Positions 46,383 to 57,091 are shown, counted from the stretch's first letter. The stretch is DNA of 64,000 nucleotides from Herbidospora solisilvae (GCF_009901565.1 NZ_WXEW01000008.1:486179-550178); one strand, 5' to 3'. Notes: a model not told the origin generated them from the letters alone. Numbers and translations: made by a program.

Positions 46383-47476
46383 CGCCGCTTGCGGCGGATG
46401 CCCCAGCCGAGCAGGCCGACCCCGGCGACCAGGCCGCCGCCCAGGACGATCGTGGCCATCATGCCCGAGCCGCTCTCCCGGGCGTCGGGCGCCGACACGG
46501 CGGCGTTGCCCTCGGGCACCGGTGCCCTCTCGGCGGCCAGGGCCGAGGGCGCCGGAGAGGGCCGGTCGGGCAGCGGCTCGACCAGGGCGCCCACGGCGGC
46601 GCTCTTGCCGCGGTTGGCGAAGCCCCAGTTCATCAGCTCCTCGACGTCCTTCCAGAACGACTCCTCGTGGCGCATGACCGACACGATGATCGTGTGGCCG
46701 TCGCGCTTGGCGGCGCCGACGAAGCTGCCGAAGGCCTTGGACGTCCAGCCGTTCTTGACGCCGAGCATGCCGTCGTAGGTCCACAACATCTTGTTGTGGT
46801 TGCCGATCTCGTAGTGGCCCTTCGGCGCCGGGAACTTGGCGGTCTTGGTGGAGATGTACTCGCGGAAGTCCTTCAGCTTCAGGCCCGCGCGGGCGATCAG
46901 CGCCAGGTCGTACGCCGAACTGCTCTGCCCCGGCTTGTCGAGGCCGCTGGGGGTCTTGGCGACCGTGTCGTTGGCCTGGAGCTTCCTCGCGACCTCGTTC
47001 ATGTCGGCGAGGGTGGCGGGGATGCCGCCGTTGGCCTCGGCCAGGGCGTTGGCGCAGTCGTTGCCGCTGACCATCATCAGCGCCCTGAGCAGGTCGTGCA
47101 CCTTGTAGATCGGCTTGGGCACGAGGCCGACCGCGCTGCCCTCCTCGTTGACGGCGGCCTGGCTCGGCTTGACCGTCTTGTTCTTGTCGAGCAGCGGGAT
47201 CAGCGTGAGGGCCGTCAGCGCCTTCAGCGTGCTGGCCGGCAGGAACCTGCCGTGGGGGTTCTTGGCCGCCAGCACCTCGCCGGTGTCGGCGTCGGCGATC
47301 ACGTACGAGCTCGCCTTGGTCTTGGGCGGAGCCTGCACCCCGGCCGGGACGATGATCCCGGTGCCGGCCAGCTGCGGCCCGCCGATCACGTCGGCCGCCA
47401 GCGCCGCCGGCTGGGTGCCCGCCACCAGCCCGGCCGTGAGCACGGCGAGACTGAGGGCACTCGTACATCTACGCAT
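46358..47476 (-). CDS. D-alanyl-D-alanine carboxypeptidase (PBP5-like)
   Basis: 372 aa from ATG at 47476 (GGGGGA upstream); the longer frame is unlikely. A signal peptide runs to about AALA (res ~27). The active-site motifs are SxxK in FLPASTLKALTAL, SxN in MVSGNDCANALA and KTG-like KNG in GVKNGWTSKAFG. A C-terminal membrane helix (ATIVLGGGLVAGVGLLGWGI) and basic tail anchor it. It trims the last D-Ala of peptidoglycan stems and so controls cross-linking. It is monocistronic. Confidence 0.93.
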   Translation of the reverse strand: MRRCTSALSLAVLTAGLVAGTQPAALAADVIGGPQLAGTGIIVPAGVQAPPKTKASSYVIADADTGEVLAAKNPHGRFLPASTLKALTALTLIPLLDKNKTVKPSQAAVNEEGSAVGLVPKPIYKVHDLLRALMMVSGNDCANALAEANGGIPATLADMNEVARKLQANDTVAKTPSGLDKPGQSSSAYDLALIARAGLKLKDFREYISTKTAKFPAPKGHYEIGNHNKMLWTYDGMLGVKNGWTSKAFGSFVGAAKRDGHTIIVSVMRHEESFWKDVEELMNWGFANRGKSAAVGALVEPLPDRPSPAPSALAAERAPVPEGNAAVSAPDARESGSGMMATIVLGGGLVAGVGLLGWGIRRKRRQSPTASS

Positions 47477-47663
47477 GTCGCGAAAGATCCCCCAAAGATC
47501 GCAGGCGTACGCATTGGACCCTAGTGGTTGAAAGACCGTTTGGGGGCAGTTGGCCGATTCGGGATGAGAGGTCACGATGCACAAGGGGCCTTGATCAGAT
47601 GTGGGCTTTCGGTTTGGCCGATTAACGCCACGTCGGGTGAGAGTGCCTGAGACGATGGACTAT

Positions 47664-47668
47664 GGAGG
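47664..47668 (+). promoter_or_regulatory. Ribosome site deciding the second GCS2 start
   Basis: GGAGG sits 5 bp before GTG 47674. The ATG at 47662 would place this site inside its own codons 1-3, so the GTG is preferred. Confidence 0.6.
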
Positions 47669-47673
47669 TTGTT

Positions 47674-48846
47674 GTGCCGATCGAGTTCAATCCGTCCCGC
47701 GGTGCGACTCTGGGCGTCGAGTGGGAGCTACAGCTCATCGACACACACACGCGCAGACTCCGGCAGGACGCGCGCGAGATCCTCGCCGCGGTGCCCGATC
47801 TGAGCGAGAACGCCCGGCCCAAGGCCATGCACGAACTCATGCAGTCGCAGATCGAGATCGTGACGGACATCTGCCACACCGCGGCGGAGGCCGTCCAGGA
47901 CCTGGAGCGGAGCCTGAACCGGCTCCGGGAGGTCGCCGAACCGCGCGGCATCGCGCTGGCCTGCACCGGAACCCATGCGATCAGCGACTGGCGGGACGCG
48001 GAGTACTCGCCCAACCAGCGTTACCTCGAACTGGTCGAGGAGATGCAGTGGCTGGCATGGCGCATCCAAACATTCGGCGTACATGTTCACGTCGGGGTGC
48101 GGGAACGAGATAAAGTCATTCCTATAGTCAACGCACTTGCGGCCTACCTGCCTCATTTCCTGGCGTTGACGACCTCCAGCCCGTTCTGGGGCGGCCAAGA
48201 CACCGGGCTCGCCTCCAGCCGGGCAATCGTTTTTGGGGCACTGCCCACGGCCGGGCCGCCGCATTTACTGGCGGACTGGTCGGAGTTCGAGGACTACATG
48301 GAGACCCTGATTCGTGCCGGCACGATCAAGAGCATCAAAGAGGTCTGGTGGGACATCCGGCCCCACCCCGACTTCGGCACGATCGAGATCCGCATGTTCG
48401 ACGGCATCCCGACCCTCCGCGAGGTCGGCATGGTGACCGCCCTGTCCCAGTGCCTCGTGACACAGTTCGACCAGCAGCTCGACCGGGGCTACAAGCTTCC
48501 GAGCCCGGCGGCCTGGGTCGTGCGCGACAACAAGTGGCGGGCCACCCGCTACGGGCTGGACGCCGTCGTCGTCACCGACGACAAGGGCTCGACCGCCCCG
48601 CTGCGCGACATGCTGTACGAACTCCAGCGAGAACTCGAACCGGTGGCCGAGCGGCTCGGCTGCGCCGATGAGCTGGCCGTTCTGGGCGACGTGCTCGACC
48701 AGGGCAGCTCGTGCGAGCGGCAGCGGGGAATCATCGCCGCCGGTGGAACTCTTGAAGACGTTGTCGACGCGACCGTTACCGAGCTGGCCCAAGACCGGTT
48801 CGTCACCGCGAGGAAGGCAGATGGAGCAGATCATGCAGGGACATGA
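47674..48846 (+). CDS. Carboxylate-amine ligase, YbdK-type GCS2 family
   Basis: 390 aa from GTG 47674. ATLGVEWELQLIDTHTRR has the GCS2 glutamate motif near the N-terminus. KAMHELMQSQIEIVTDIC, VHVHVGVRERD and FGTIEIRMFDGIPT are the family core. YbdK has weak glutamate-cysteine ligase activity in E. coli. Sequence divergence from the enzyme at 18505 suggests separate substrates. The stop falls 26 bp inside the M20 gene, so the two are coupled; the pair might make and cleave amide bonds. Confidence 0.85.
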   Translation: MPIEFNPSRGATLGVEWELQLIDTHTRRLRQDAREILAAVPDLSENARPKAMHELMQSQIEIVTDICHTAAEAVQDLERSLNRLREVAEPRGIALACTGTHAISDWRDAEYSPNQRYLELVEEMQWLAWRIQTFGVHVHVGVRERDKVIPIVNALAAYLPHFLALTTSSPFWGGQDTGLASSRAIVFGALPTAGPPHLLADWSEFEDYMETLIRAGTIKSIKEVWWDIRPHPDFGTIEIRMFDGIPTLREVGMVTALSQCLVTQFDQQLDRGYKLPSPAAWVVRDNKWRATRYGLDAVVVTDDKGSTAPLRDMLYELQRELEPVAERLGCADELAVLGDVLDQGSSCERQRGIIAAGGTLEDVVDATVTELAQDRFVTARKADGADHAGT

Positions 48847-50104
48847 TCAGGAGACGGAGTCTCCCGAGGGACATGGTCTGACGGGGGAGCTCGACGCCTT
48901 CCTCGCCGCTCACGAGAGTGAGCTCGTCGCGCTGCGCCGCGACATTCACATGCACCCGGAGCTCGCGTTCAACGAGCACCGCACCACCGGCAAGGTCGTC
49001 GACCTGCTGAAGGGGGCAGGTCTGGAGCCCCAGATCCTGCCCCGGGGCACCGGCATCCTGTGCGACATCGGCACCGGCGGCGGTCCCACGATCGGCCTGC
49101 GCGCCGACATGGACGCCCTTGCCATGCCCGACGAGAAGGATGTGCCCTACCGTTCGCTCCAGCCCGGCCGCTGCCACGCCTGCGGCCACGACGTGCACAC
49201 CGCGATCCTCGCGGGCACCGGCGTCTTCCTGGCCCGCCAGGCCGCCGCCGGGCTGCTGCCGGGCCGGGTCCGGCTGATCTTCCAGCCGGCCGAGGAGATC
49301 GTCGAGGGCGCCCTCGAAGTGATGGCGGCCGGCGGCATCAGCGGCCTCGACCGGGTGTTCGCGCTGCACTGCGACCCGCGCCTGGAGGTCGGCCAGCTCG
49401 GCCTGCGCTCCGGCGGCATCACCGCGGCGTGCGACCGGCTCACCGTCCGCCTGCGCGGGCCGGGCGGCCACACGGCCCGTCCCCACCTGACCGCCGACCT
49501 CGTGTACGCCCTCGCGAAGATCGTCACCGAACTCCCCGCGGCCCTCAGCCGCCGGGTCGACCCGCGCTCGTCGTTGTCCCTGGTCTGGGGCCGCGTGCAG
49601 GCCGGGTCGGTCGGCAACGTGATCCCCGAAGACGGGGTGATCGAGGGCACGGTCCGGTGCCTGGAGGACGAGGCCTGGCACGCCGCCCCCGACCTGATCA
49701 AGGCGCTGCTCGACGGGGTCGCGGGCGCCTACGGCGTGGAGGCCGAGCTCGACTACCGGCGCGGCGTGCCGCCGACGGTCAACGACGCCGGGAGCGTGCA
49801 GATGTTCCGCGACGCCGCGATCCAGGTCCTCGGGCCCGACGCGCCCGCCCCGACCTCCCAGTCGCTCGGCGGCGAGGACTTCGCCTGGTACCTGGAGTCG
49901 ATCCCCGGCGCGCTGGCCCGCCTGGGCGTGCGCACCCCGGGCGACAAGCGCGACTTCGACATCCACCAGGCGACCTTCGACGTCGACGAGCGCTGCGTGG
50001 GCGTCGGCGTGCGGGTGCTGGCCGCCACGGCCCTGACCGCCCTGTGGGACGGCCAGCGCACGACGGTCCGCCGGGGCTCGGAGTCGGAGGCGCTGCTCGC
50101 CTGA
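48821..50104 (+). CDS. M20-family metallopeptidase / amidohydrolase
   Basis: About 427 aa; ATG at 48821 (AGGAAGG upstream) or 48833 (GGAG upstream). RRDIHMHPELAFNEHRT opens the family; GLRADMDALAM and CHACGHDVHTAIL give the metal ligands, and FQPAEEIVEGALEV the catalytic Glu. The middle dimerisation domain has RGPGGHTARPH. Homologues cleave N-acyl amino acids (hippurate or IAA-amino-acid hydrolases). It overlaps the YbdK-type gene. Confidence 0.9.
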   Translation: MEQIMQGHDQETESPEGHGLTGELDAFLAAHESELVALRRDIHMHPELAFNEHRTTGKVVDLLKGAGLEPQILPRGTGILCDIGTGGGPTIGLRADMDALAMPDEKDVPYRSLQPGRCHACGHDVHTAILAGTGVFLARQAAAGLLPGRVRLIFQPAEEIVEGALEVMAAGGISGLDRVFALHCDPRLEVGQLGLRSGGITAACDRLTVRLRGPGGHTARPHLTADLVYALAKIVTELPAALSRRVDPRSSLSLVWGRVQAGSVGNVIPEDGVIEGTVRCLEDEAWHAAPDLIKALLDGVAGAYGVEAELDYRRGVPPTVNDAGSVQMFRDAAIQVLGPDAPAPTSQSLGGEDFAWYLESIPGALARLGVRTPGDKRDFDIHQATFDVDERCVGVGVRVLAATALTALWDGQRTTVRRGSESEALLA

Positions 50105-50174
50105 TCGATCGCCTGATCGGTCACAAGGTGGCGTGAGCTGCATAACAGGCTGATTGCGGAGCTGTGCTGGCGTT

Positions 50175-50202
50175 TTGAGCATCCTTCCGGAACAACTATC
50201 TT
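50175..50202 (+). promoter_or_regulatory. Candidate promoter of the nucleoside operon
   Basis: TTGAGC (50175-50180) and TATCTT (50197-50202) are 16 bp apart, about 70 bp before the TTG start of the BMP lipoprotein gene. The stretch is richer in A/T than its surroundings. Confidence 0.45.
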
Positions 50203-50272
50203 CCGTGCAGGTTGCCGTGCGTTCTGTTCGCGCGTGCGACGGAAGTGAACGTCACGGAAGGGGAGTCCCACC

Positions 50273-51346
50273 TTGCTCCGCAATCGTTTTGGCAAGGTCG
50301 TCGCCGGTGCCGCCGCCGGTGCGATGCTGCTTGCCGCCGCCGCCTGTGGCGGCGGCGACACCACCGAGGGCGCCCCCAGCGCCGCGCCGGCCGACGGCGC
50401 GTCGTCGGCCCCCGCGGCCTCGGGCGTCAAGGTCGGACTCGCGTACGACATCGGCGGCCGTGGCGACCAGTCCTTCAACGACTCCGCCGCGGCCGGCCTC
50501 GACAAGGCCGTGGCCGAGCTGGGCGTCGAGATCAACGAGCTGGAGGCCGGCAACGGCGAGGCCGAGTCGGCCAAGGAGGAGCGCCTGCGGCTGCTCGCCT
50601 CGGGCGGCTTCAACCCGGTCATCGCGGTCGGCTTCGCCTACTCCGCGTCGGTCGCCAAGGTCGCGGCCGAGTTCCCCGACGTCAAGTTCGCCATCGTCGA
50701 CGACGAGGCCAACAAGCTCCCCAACGTCTCCAACCTGGTCTTCGCCGAGGAGCAGGGCTCGTTCCTGGTCGGCGCGGCGGCGGCGCTGAAGTCGACCAAG
50801 GGCAACGTCGGCTTCGTCGGCGGCGTCGAGGTCCCCCTGATCAAGAAGTTCCAGGCCGGTTTCGAGGCGGGCGCCAAGGCCGTCAAGCCGGACATCAAGA
50901 TCCAGGCCAAGTACCTGACCCAGCCGCCGGACTTCTCCGGCTTCGGCGACCCGGCCAAGGGCAAGACCGCCGCCGAGGGCATGTTCGACGCCGGCGCCGA
51001 CGTGGTCTACCAGGCCGCGGGCGGTTCGGGCGCGGGCGTCTTCGAGGCAGCCAAGGCCGCGGGCGGCATGGCGATCGGCGTCGACTCCGACCAGGCCAAG
51101 ACCGCCGACCCGACCGTCGCCGACGTCATCATCACCTCGATGCTGAAGAAGGTCGACGTCGCGGTGTTCGACTTCATCAAGAGCTTCACCACCAACTCCG
51201 TGGTGGCCGGCTCCAAGGTGTACGACCTCAAGGCGGGCGGCGTCGACTACTCGACGACCGGCGGCAAGGTCGACGACATCAAGGCCCAGCTCGACGAGTA
51301 CAAGGCGAAGATCTCGAGCGGTGAGATCACCGTTCCCAAGGAATGA
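50273..51346 (+). CDS. BMP-family nucleoside-binding lipoprotein
   Basis: 357 aa from a TTG at 50273, with GGGGAG 8 bp upstream. A lipoprotein signal ends in LAAAACGG (Cys ~res 24), then an Ala/Ser/Pro linker. The BMP/PnrA domain has KVGLAYDIGGRGDQSFND, VIAVGFAYSASVAKVAAEFP, FLVGAAAALKS and AGADVVYQAAGGSGAGVFE. This is the binding protein of a purine- or pyrimidine-nucleoside ABC importer, encoded just downstream. A strong hairpin behind it probably lifts its level above the transporter. Confidence 0.93.
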   Translation: MLRNRFGKVVAGAAAGAMLLAAAACGGGDTTEGAPSAAPADGASSAPAASGVKVGLAYDIGGRGDQSFNDSAAAGLDKAVAELGVEINELEAGNGEAESAKEERLRLLASGGFNPVIAVGFAYSASVAKVAAEFPDVKFAIVDDEANKLPNVSNLVFAEEQGSFLVGAAAALKSTKGNVGFVGGVEVPLIKKFQAGFEAGAKAVKPDIKIQAKYLTQPPDFSGFGDPAKGKTAAEGMFDAGADVVYQAAGGSGAGVFEAAKAAGGMAIGVDSDQAKTADPTVADVIITSMLKKVDVAVFDFIKSFTTNSVVAGSKVYDLKAGGVDYSTTGGKVDDIKAQLDEYKAKISSGEITVPKE

Positions 51347-51364
51347 CACGGCGACGTGACCGTT

Positions 51365-51395
51365 GAGAGGCCCGGTGATCACCACCGGGCCTCTC
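51365..51395 (+). terminator. Perfect 13-bp hairpin between BMP gene and ABC ATPase
   Basis: GAGAGGCCCGGT (51365-51376) and ACCGGGCCTCTC (51384-51395) pair perfectly, extended by one G-C. No T-run follows. It may cause partial termination or protect the upstream mRNA, setting the ratio of binding protein to transporter. Confidence 0.65.
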
Positions 51396-51408
51396 GGCAC
51401 GCTTACGC

Positions 51409-51414
51409 AGGAGG
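51409..51414 (+). promoter_or_regulatory. Ribosome site pointing to an ATC start
   Basis: A perfect AGGAGG lies 5 bp before ATC (51420-51422). No ATG, GTG or TTG occurs in frame between it and the conserved ABC domain. Confidence 0.5.
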
Positions 51415-51419
51415 CCAGC

Positions 51420-52955
51420 ATCAGCACCGAGACCACCGTCTCCGAGGTCGCCGTCCAGCTTGAGGGGATCACCAAGCGGTTCCCCGGCGTCGTCGCCAAC
51501 CGCGACATCAGCCTGACGGTCCAGAAGGGGCACATCCACGCCATCGTGGGGGAGAACGGCGCCGGCAAGTCGACCCTCATGAAGATCCTCTACGGCATGC
51601 AACGCCCCGACGAGGGCGAGATCCGCGTCAACGGTTCGCCGGTGACCTTCCACACCCCGGGTGACGCGATCTCCGCCGGAATCGGCATGGTGCACCAGCA
51701 CTTCATGCTGGCCGACAACCTCACGGTGCTGGAGAACGTGATCCTCGGCAGCGAGCCGAGGAAGGGCGGCCTGGCCCTCGACTTCGCCGCCGCCCGCACG
51801 AAGATCAGGGAGATCTCCGACGCCTACGGCCTGGGCATCGACCCCGACGTCCTGGTCGAGGACATCGGCGTCGGCACCCGCCAGCGGGTGGAGATCCTCA
51901 AGGTGCTCTACCGGGGCGCGCGCATCCTGATCCTCGACGAGCCGACCGCCGTGCTCGTGCCCCACGAGGTCGACGAGCTCTTCGAGAACCTCCACGGCCT
52001 GGTCCGCGAGGGCATCACGATCATCTTCATCTCCCACCACCTCGACGAGGTGCTGAAGGTCGCCGACGCGATCACGGTCATCCGGCGCGGCACCACCGTC
52101 GCCGAGGTCGACCCCGTGAGCGTGACCGCCCGCCAGCTCGCCGAGCTGATGGTCGGCAGCGAGCTGCCCAGCCCCGAGACCCGCGAGTCGACCGTGACCG
52201 ACGTGGTCGCGCTCCAGGTGACCGGTCTGACGATCGGCGCCGAGGGCGAGCGCAAGGTGCTCGACGACGTGACCCTCACCATCCACAAGGGCGAGGTCCT
52301 GGGTATCGCCGGGGTCGAGGGCAACGGCCAGGCCGAGCTGGTCGAGGCGATCATGGGCATCCGGCCCTCCACCGGCACGATCACGCTGGCCGGCGAGGAG
52401 ATCACCTCCTGGACGACGCTGCGCCGCCGCGAGGCCGGGATCGGCTACATCCCCGAAGACCGCCACCGCCACGGGCTGCTCCTGGAGGCCCCCCTCTGGG
52501 AGAACCGGATCCTCGGCCACATGAAGGAGAAGGTCAACGTCCGGGGCTGGTGGATCAACCGCAGGGGCGCCCGCGCCGACACCCAGCGCATCGTCGAGCA
52601 GTACGACGTGCGCACCCCCGGGATCGACGTCCTGGCCTCCGCCCTGTCCGGCGGCAACCAGCAGAAGCTCATCGTGGGCCGGGAGATGAGCGGTGAGCCG
52701 AAGCTGCTCATCGCCGCCCACCCGACCCGGGGCGTCGACGTCGGCGCCCAGGCGGCCATCTGGGACCACCTGCGGACCGCCCGCGCGGCGGGGCTCGCGG
52801 TGCTGCTCATCTCGGCCGACCTCGACGAGCTGATCGGCCTGTCCGACTGGCTCAAGGTCATCCACCGCGGGACCCTCGTCGCCGAGTTCGACCCCGCGAC
52901 CGTCACCCCCGAACAACTCGGTTCCGCGATGACGGGCGCCGGGGAGGAAGCATGA
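51420..52955 (+). CDS. Nucleoside ABC importer ATPase, likely ATC start
   Basis: 511 aa if read from ATC 51420, giving STETTVSEVAVQLEGITKRF, which has the usual length ahead of the first strand. GTG 51375 and TTG 51363 would both start inside the hairpin. Two ABC domains follow: the first with GENGAGKSTLMK (Walker A), LILDEPTAVL (Walker B) and ISHHLDEV; the second with GVEGNGQAELVE (degenerate), ALSGGNQQKLIVG and LLIAAHPTRGVDVGA. This double-ATPase form is that of YufO/NupO. It powers the two permeases, overlapping the first by ATGA. Confidence 0.93.
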   Translation: MSTETTVSEVAVQLEGITKRFPGVVANRDISLTVQKGHIHAIVGENGAGKSTLMKILYGMQRPDEGEIRVNGSPVTFHTPGDAISAGIGMVHQHFMLADNLTVLENVILGSEPRKGGLALDFAAARTKIREISDAYGLGIDPDVLVEDIGVGTRQRVEILKVLYRGARILILDEPTAVLVPHEVDELFENLHGLVREGITIIFISHHLDEVLKVADAITVIRRGTTVAEVDPVSVTARQLAELMVGSELPSPETRESTVTDVVALQVTGLTIGAEGERKVLDDVTLTIHKGEVLGIAGVEGNGQAELVEAIMGIRPSTGTITLAGEEITSWTTLRRREAGIGYIPEDRHRHGLLLEAPLWENRILGHMKEKVNVRGWWINRRGARADTQRIVEQYDVRTPGIDVLASALSGGNQQKLIVGREMSGEPKLLIAAHPTRGVDVGAQAAIWDHLRTARAAGLAVLLISADLDELIGLSDWLKVIHRGTLVAEFDPATVTPEQLGSAMTGAGEEA

Positions 52956-54091
52956 GCTCGACATTCGCTGACCGCTGGCTCGGGCGGGTGCGACTGAGCG
53001 CCTGGGTGACGCTGACCGCGCCGCTCCTGGCGATCCTGTTCGCCGGAGTCATCACCTCGATCGTGCTGGCCATCACCGGCAACCCGGTGTTCGACACCCT
53101 GGTCACGATGGTCGACTACGGCTCGCAGCCCCGCTCGCTGGCGTTGGTCGTCAACAACGCGACGACCTACTATCTGTCGGCGATCGCGGTGGCCATCGGG
53201 TTCCGGATGAACCTGTTCAACATCGGCGTCGACGGCCAATACCGCCTTGCCGGGCTGGTCGCGGCGGCGGTCGGCGGCGCGGTCACGCTGCCCGCGCCGC
53301 TCATGCCGATCGTCATCATCCTGGTCGCGATGATCGTCGGCGCCGCGTGGGCGGGCATCGCGGGCGTGCTCAAGGCGACGCGGGGCGTCAGCGAGGTCAT
53401 CTCGACCATCATGCTGAACACGATCGCCACCGGCATCGGCGCCTACCTGCTGCTGGAGGTGTGGGGTGAGCGGCAGGGCAACGACATCGCCACCAAGGAG
53501 CTCCCGGAGGCCGCCCGGATCGCCGGCATCGGGCTGATCCCCGGTACGCCCCAGATGGTGTATGGCCTGTTCTTCCTGGCCATCGCCGTCGGCATCGCCT
53601 TCCACGTGCTGCTGAACAAGATGCGGTTCGGGTTCGACCTGCGTGCCACCGGCCAGTCGGAGTCGGCGGCGGTGGCCAGCGGCGTCGACGTCAAACATAT
53701 GATCGTGTACGCGATGTTGATCTCCGGCGCCACGGCCGGCCTGATCGGCATGCCCCAGCTCCTCGGGGAGTCGTTCACCTACAACCTGAACTTCCAGGCA
53801 GGTCTCGGCTTCACCGGCATCGCCATCGCGCTGCTCGGCCGCAACAACCCCATCGGCATCGCCTTCGCCGCGCTGCTCTGGGGCTTCCTGGACGTCTCCT
53901 CCACGGTCCTCGACCTCCACAAGATCGCACCGGAGATCGTTGTCATCATGCAGGGCCTGACCGTGCTCTCGGTGGTCGTCACGTACGAACTCGCGCACCG
54001 CTATCGCGTCAACGCCGAGCAGAGGCGCGTCAGCCGGGAACTGGCCGGTGGCGCGTCCGCCACCCCGCAGAAGGAAGGAGCGTCGGCGTGA
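52952..54091 (+). CDS. Nucleoside ABC importer permease 1
   Basis: 379 aa, ATGA overlap with the ATPase gene. It is a branched-chain-type (BPD_transp_2) permease with about 9-10 helices; AIAVAIGFRMNLFNIGVDGQ is the signature that precedes the conserved gating region. GFDLRATGQSESAAVASGVD contains the contact with the ATPase. Together with the next gene it forms the membrane channel of a BMP-type nucleoside importer (NupP-like). The C-terminus is cytosolic. Confidence 0.93.
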   Translation: MSSTFADRWLGRVRLSAWVTLTAPLLAILFAGVITSIVLAITGNPVFDTLVTMVDYGSQPRSLALVVNNATTYYLSAIAVAIGFRMNLFNIGVDGQYRLAGLVAAAVGGAVTLPAPLMPIVIILVAMIVGAAWAGIAGVLKATRGVSEVISTIMLNTIATGIGAYLLLEVWGERQGNDIATKELPEAARIAGIGLIPGTPQMVYGLFFLAIAVGIAFHVLLNKMRFGFDLRATGQSESAAVASGVDVKHMIVYAMLISGATAGLIGMPQLLGESFTYNLNFQAGLGFTGIAIALLGRNNPIGIAFAALLWGFLDVSSTVLDLHKIAPEIVVIMQGLTVLSVVVTYELAHRYRVNAEQRRVSRELAGGASATPQKEGASA

Positions 54092-55353
54092 CCACTACGA
54101 CAACGGCCGCCCCCGCCGCCGCGCCTCCCGCGCGGAAGTTCAAGCTGACCTGGCAGGTCCTTCTCCTCGGACTGCTGGCGCTGCTGTTCCTGCTCTCCGT
54201 CGCCCGGGTGCTCACCGGCGCGAACGACATCACCTCGGGCGGCGCGATCGGCGCGGCTCTGATGGCGGCCATCCCGATCGGTCTCGCGGGTCTCGGCGGC
54301 CTGTGGTCGGAGCGGGCCGGTGTGGTCAACATCGGCCTCGAGGGCATCATGATCCTCGGCACCTGGTTCGGCGCCTGGGGCGCGATCGTGACCGGGAACC
54401 CCTGGGTAGGCGTGCTCGCGGGTGCGGCCGGCGGTCTGCTGGGCGCGGCCCTGCACGCCGTCGCGACCGTCACCTTCGGCGTCGACCACGTGGTCTCGGG
54501 CGTCGCGCTGAACATCCTCGGCATGGGCGTGACGAAGTACCTGTCGACGCTGGTCTTCGCCGAGATGTCGGGCGGCGGCGACACGCAGTCGCCGCGCATC
54601 CCCGCGATGCAGACCGTCTCCATCCCCGGCATCGGCGGCCCGCTCCAAGACCTGGAATCCCAGCGCTGGTTCTTCATCTCCGACCTGGCCGGGGTGCTGC
54701 GCGGCCTCACCCAGAACGTGTCGCTGTTCACGCTGCTGGGCGTGCTGCTCGTCCCGCTGACCTTCTGGTTGTTGTGGCGCACCGCCTTCGGCCTGCGCCT
54801 GCGCTCGGTCGGCGAGCGGCCGGTCGCGGCCGAGTCGCTCGGCGTGAACGTCTACTTCTACAAGTACGTGGCGGTGCTGGCCTCGGGTGTCTTCGCCGGG
54901 CTCGGCGGGGCGTTCCTGGCGATCGTGGCGGCGGGCACCTACCGTGAGGGTCAGACCGGTGGACGCGGCTTCATCGGCCTGGCGACGGTCATCTTCGGCA
55001 ACTGGCGTCCGGGCGGCCTGGCGGCCGGCGCGGGCCTGTTCGGCTACACCGACGCGCTCCAGCTCCGGCAGGGCGGCACCTCGGTGCACGCGCTGCTGCT
55101 GGTCGTGGCGCTGCTGCTGGTGGCGGTGGCGATCTGGCAGTTCGTGAAGCAGCAGCGGTCCAGGGCCGCCCTGCTGACCGGGATCGCGGCCATCGCGGTG
55201 CTGGTCGTCTTCGCGGTCACCGACACGATCCCCGAGCAGTTCACGTCGTTCACGCCGCACCTGACGACGCTGCTGGTGCTGTCGCTGGCCTCGCAACGGC
55301 TGCGGATGCCGGCCGCCGACGGGTTGCCTTATCGGAGGGGACAGGCGAAATGA
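54088..55353 (+). CDS. Nucleoside ABC importer permease 2
   Basis: 421 aa from GTG 54088, GTGA overlap. Again BPD_transp_2 type: GLGGLWSERAGVVNIGLEGI is the signature, RLRSVGERPVAAESLGVNVY the ATPase contact, and many helices span the chain. The C-terminal ~100 residues add helices (ALLLVVALLLVAVAIWQFV, AALLTGIAAIAVLVVFAVTD), making it longer than permease 1. NupQ-like. The cdd start overlaps its stop. Confidence 0.93.
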   Translation: MTTTTTAAPAAAPPARKFKLTWQVLLLGLLALLFLLSVARVLTGANDITSGGAIGAALMAAIPIGLAGLGGLWSERAGVVNIGLEGIMILGTWFGAWGAIVTGNPWVGVLAGAAGGLLGAALHAVATVTFGVDHVVSGVALNILGMGVTKYLSTLVFAEMSGGGDTQSPRIPAMQTVSIPGIGGPLQDLESQRWFFISDLAGVLRGLTQNVSLFTLLGVLLVPLTFWLLWRTAFGLRLRSVGERPVAAESLGVNVYFYKYVAVLASGVFAGLGGAFLAIVAAGTYREGQTGGRGFIGLATVIFGNWRPGGLAAGAGLFGYTDALQLRQGGTSVHALLLVVALLLVAVAIWQFVKQQRSRAALLTGIAAIAVLVVFAVTDTIPEQFTSFTPHLTTLLVLSLASQRLRMPAADGLPYRRGQAK

Positions 55354-55744
55354 CGCCGATCGACTGGGACGCCTTGCGGGCCGCGGCGGGGGAGGCCATG
55401 CGGCACGCGTACGCGCCGTACAGCCACTTCCCCGTGGGCGCCGCGGCGTTGGTGGACGACGGCCGGATCGTGACCGGCTGCAACGTGGAGAACGCCTCCT
55501 ACGGCATCGGCCTGTGTGCCGAGTGCGGTCTGGTGTCGGCCCTGCACGCCTCGGGCGGCGGCCGGCTGGTGGCGTTCACCTGCGTGGACGGGCACGAGGA
55601 ACTGCTGATGCCGTGTGGGCGCTGCCGCCAGCTGCTGTTCGAGCACGGCGGTCCCGACCTGCTGGTGGAGACGCCGGAGGGGCCGTGGCCGATGGCGAAG
55701 TTCCTGCCGTTCGCCTTCGGGCCTGACGATCTTTCGGGGAAGTA

Positions 55745-55745
<1 letters not shown>
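55350..55745 (+). CDS. cdd: Cytidine deaminase
   Basis: 131 aa, ATGA overlap. The zinc site is complete: ENASYGIGLCAECGLVSAL (C-A-E) and MPCGRCRQLLFEHG (P-C-x-x-C). SHFPVGAAALVDDG is the substrate strand. It turns cytidine or deoxycytidine into uridine forms, salvage of what the importer brings in. The short tetrameric type. One base overlaps deoA. Confidence 0.95.
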
Positions 55746-57028
<1,283 letters not shown>

Positions 57029-57039
57029 CCCGACGCGAG

Positions 57040-57080
57040 AGCCCGCCCGGTGACGCGAGCAGCGGGTCACCGGGCAGGCT
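57040..57080. terminator. Bidirectional hairpin between deoA and the exporter gene
   Basis: GCCCGGTGAC (57045-57054) pairs perfectly with GTCACCGGGC (57066-57075); AGCC and GGCT extend the stem. It lies in the 63-bp gap of two convergent genes and can serve both. Confidence 0.7.
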
Positions 57081-57091
57081 GGTTTCGCGGG

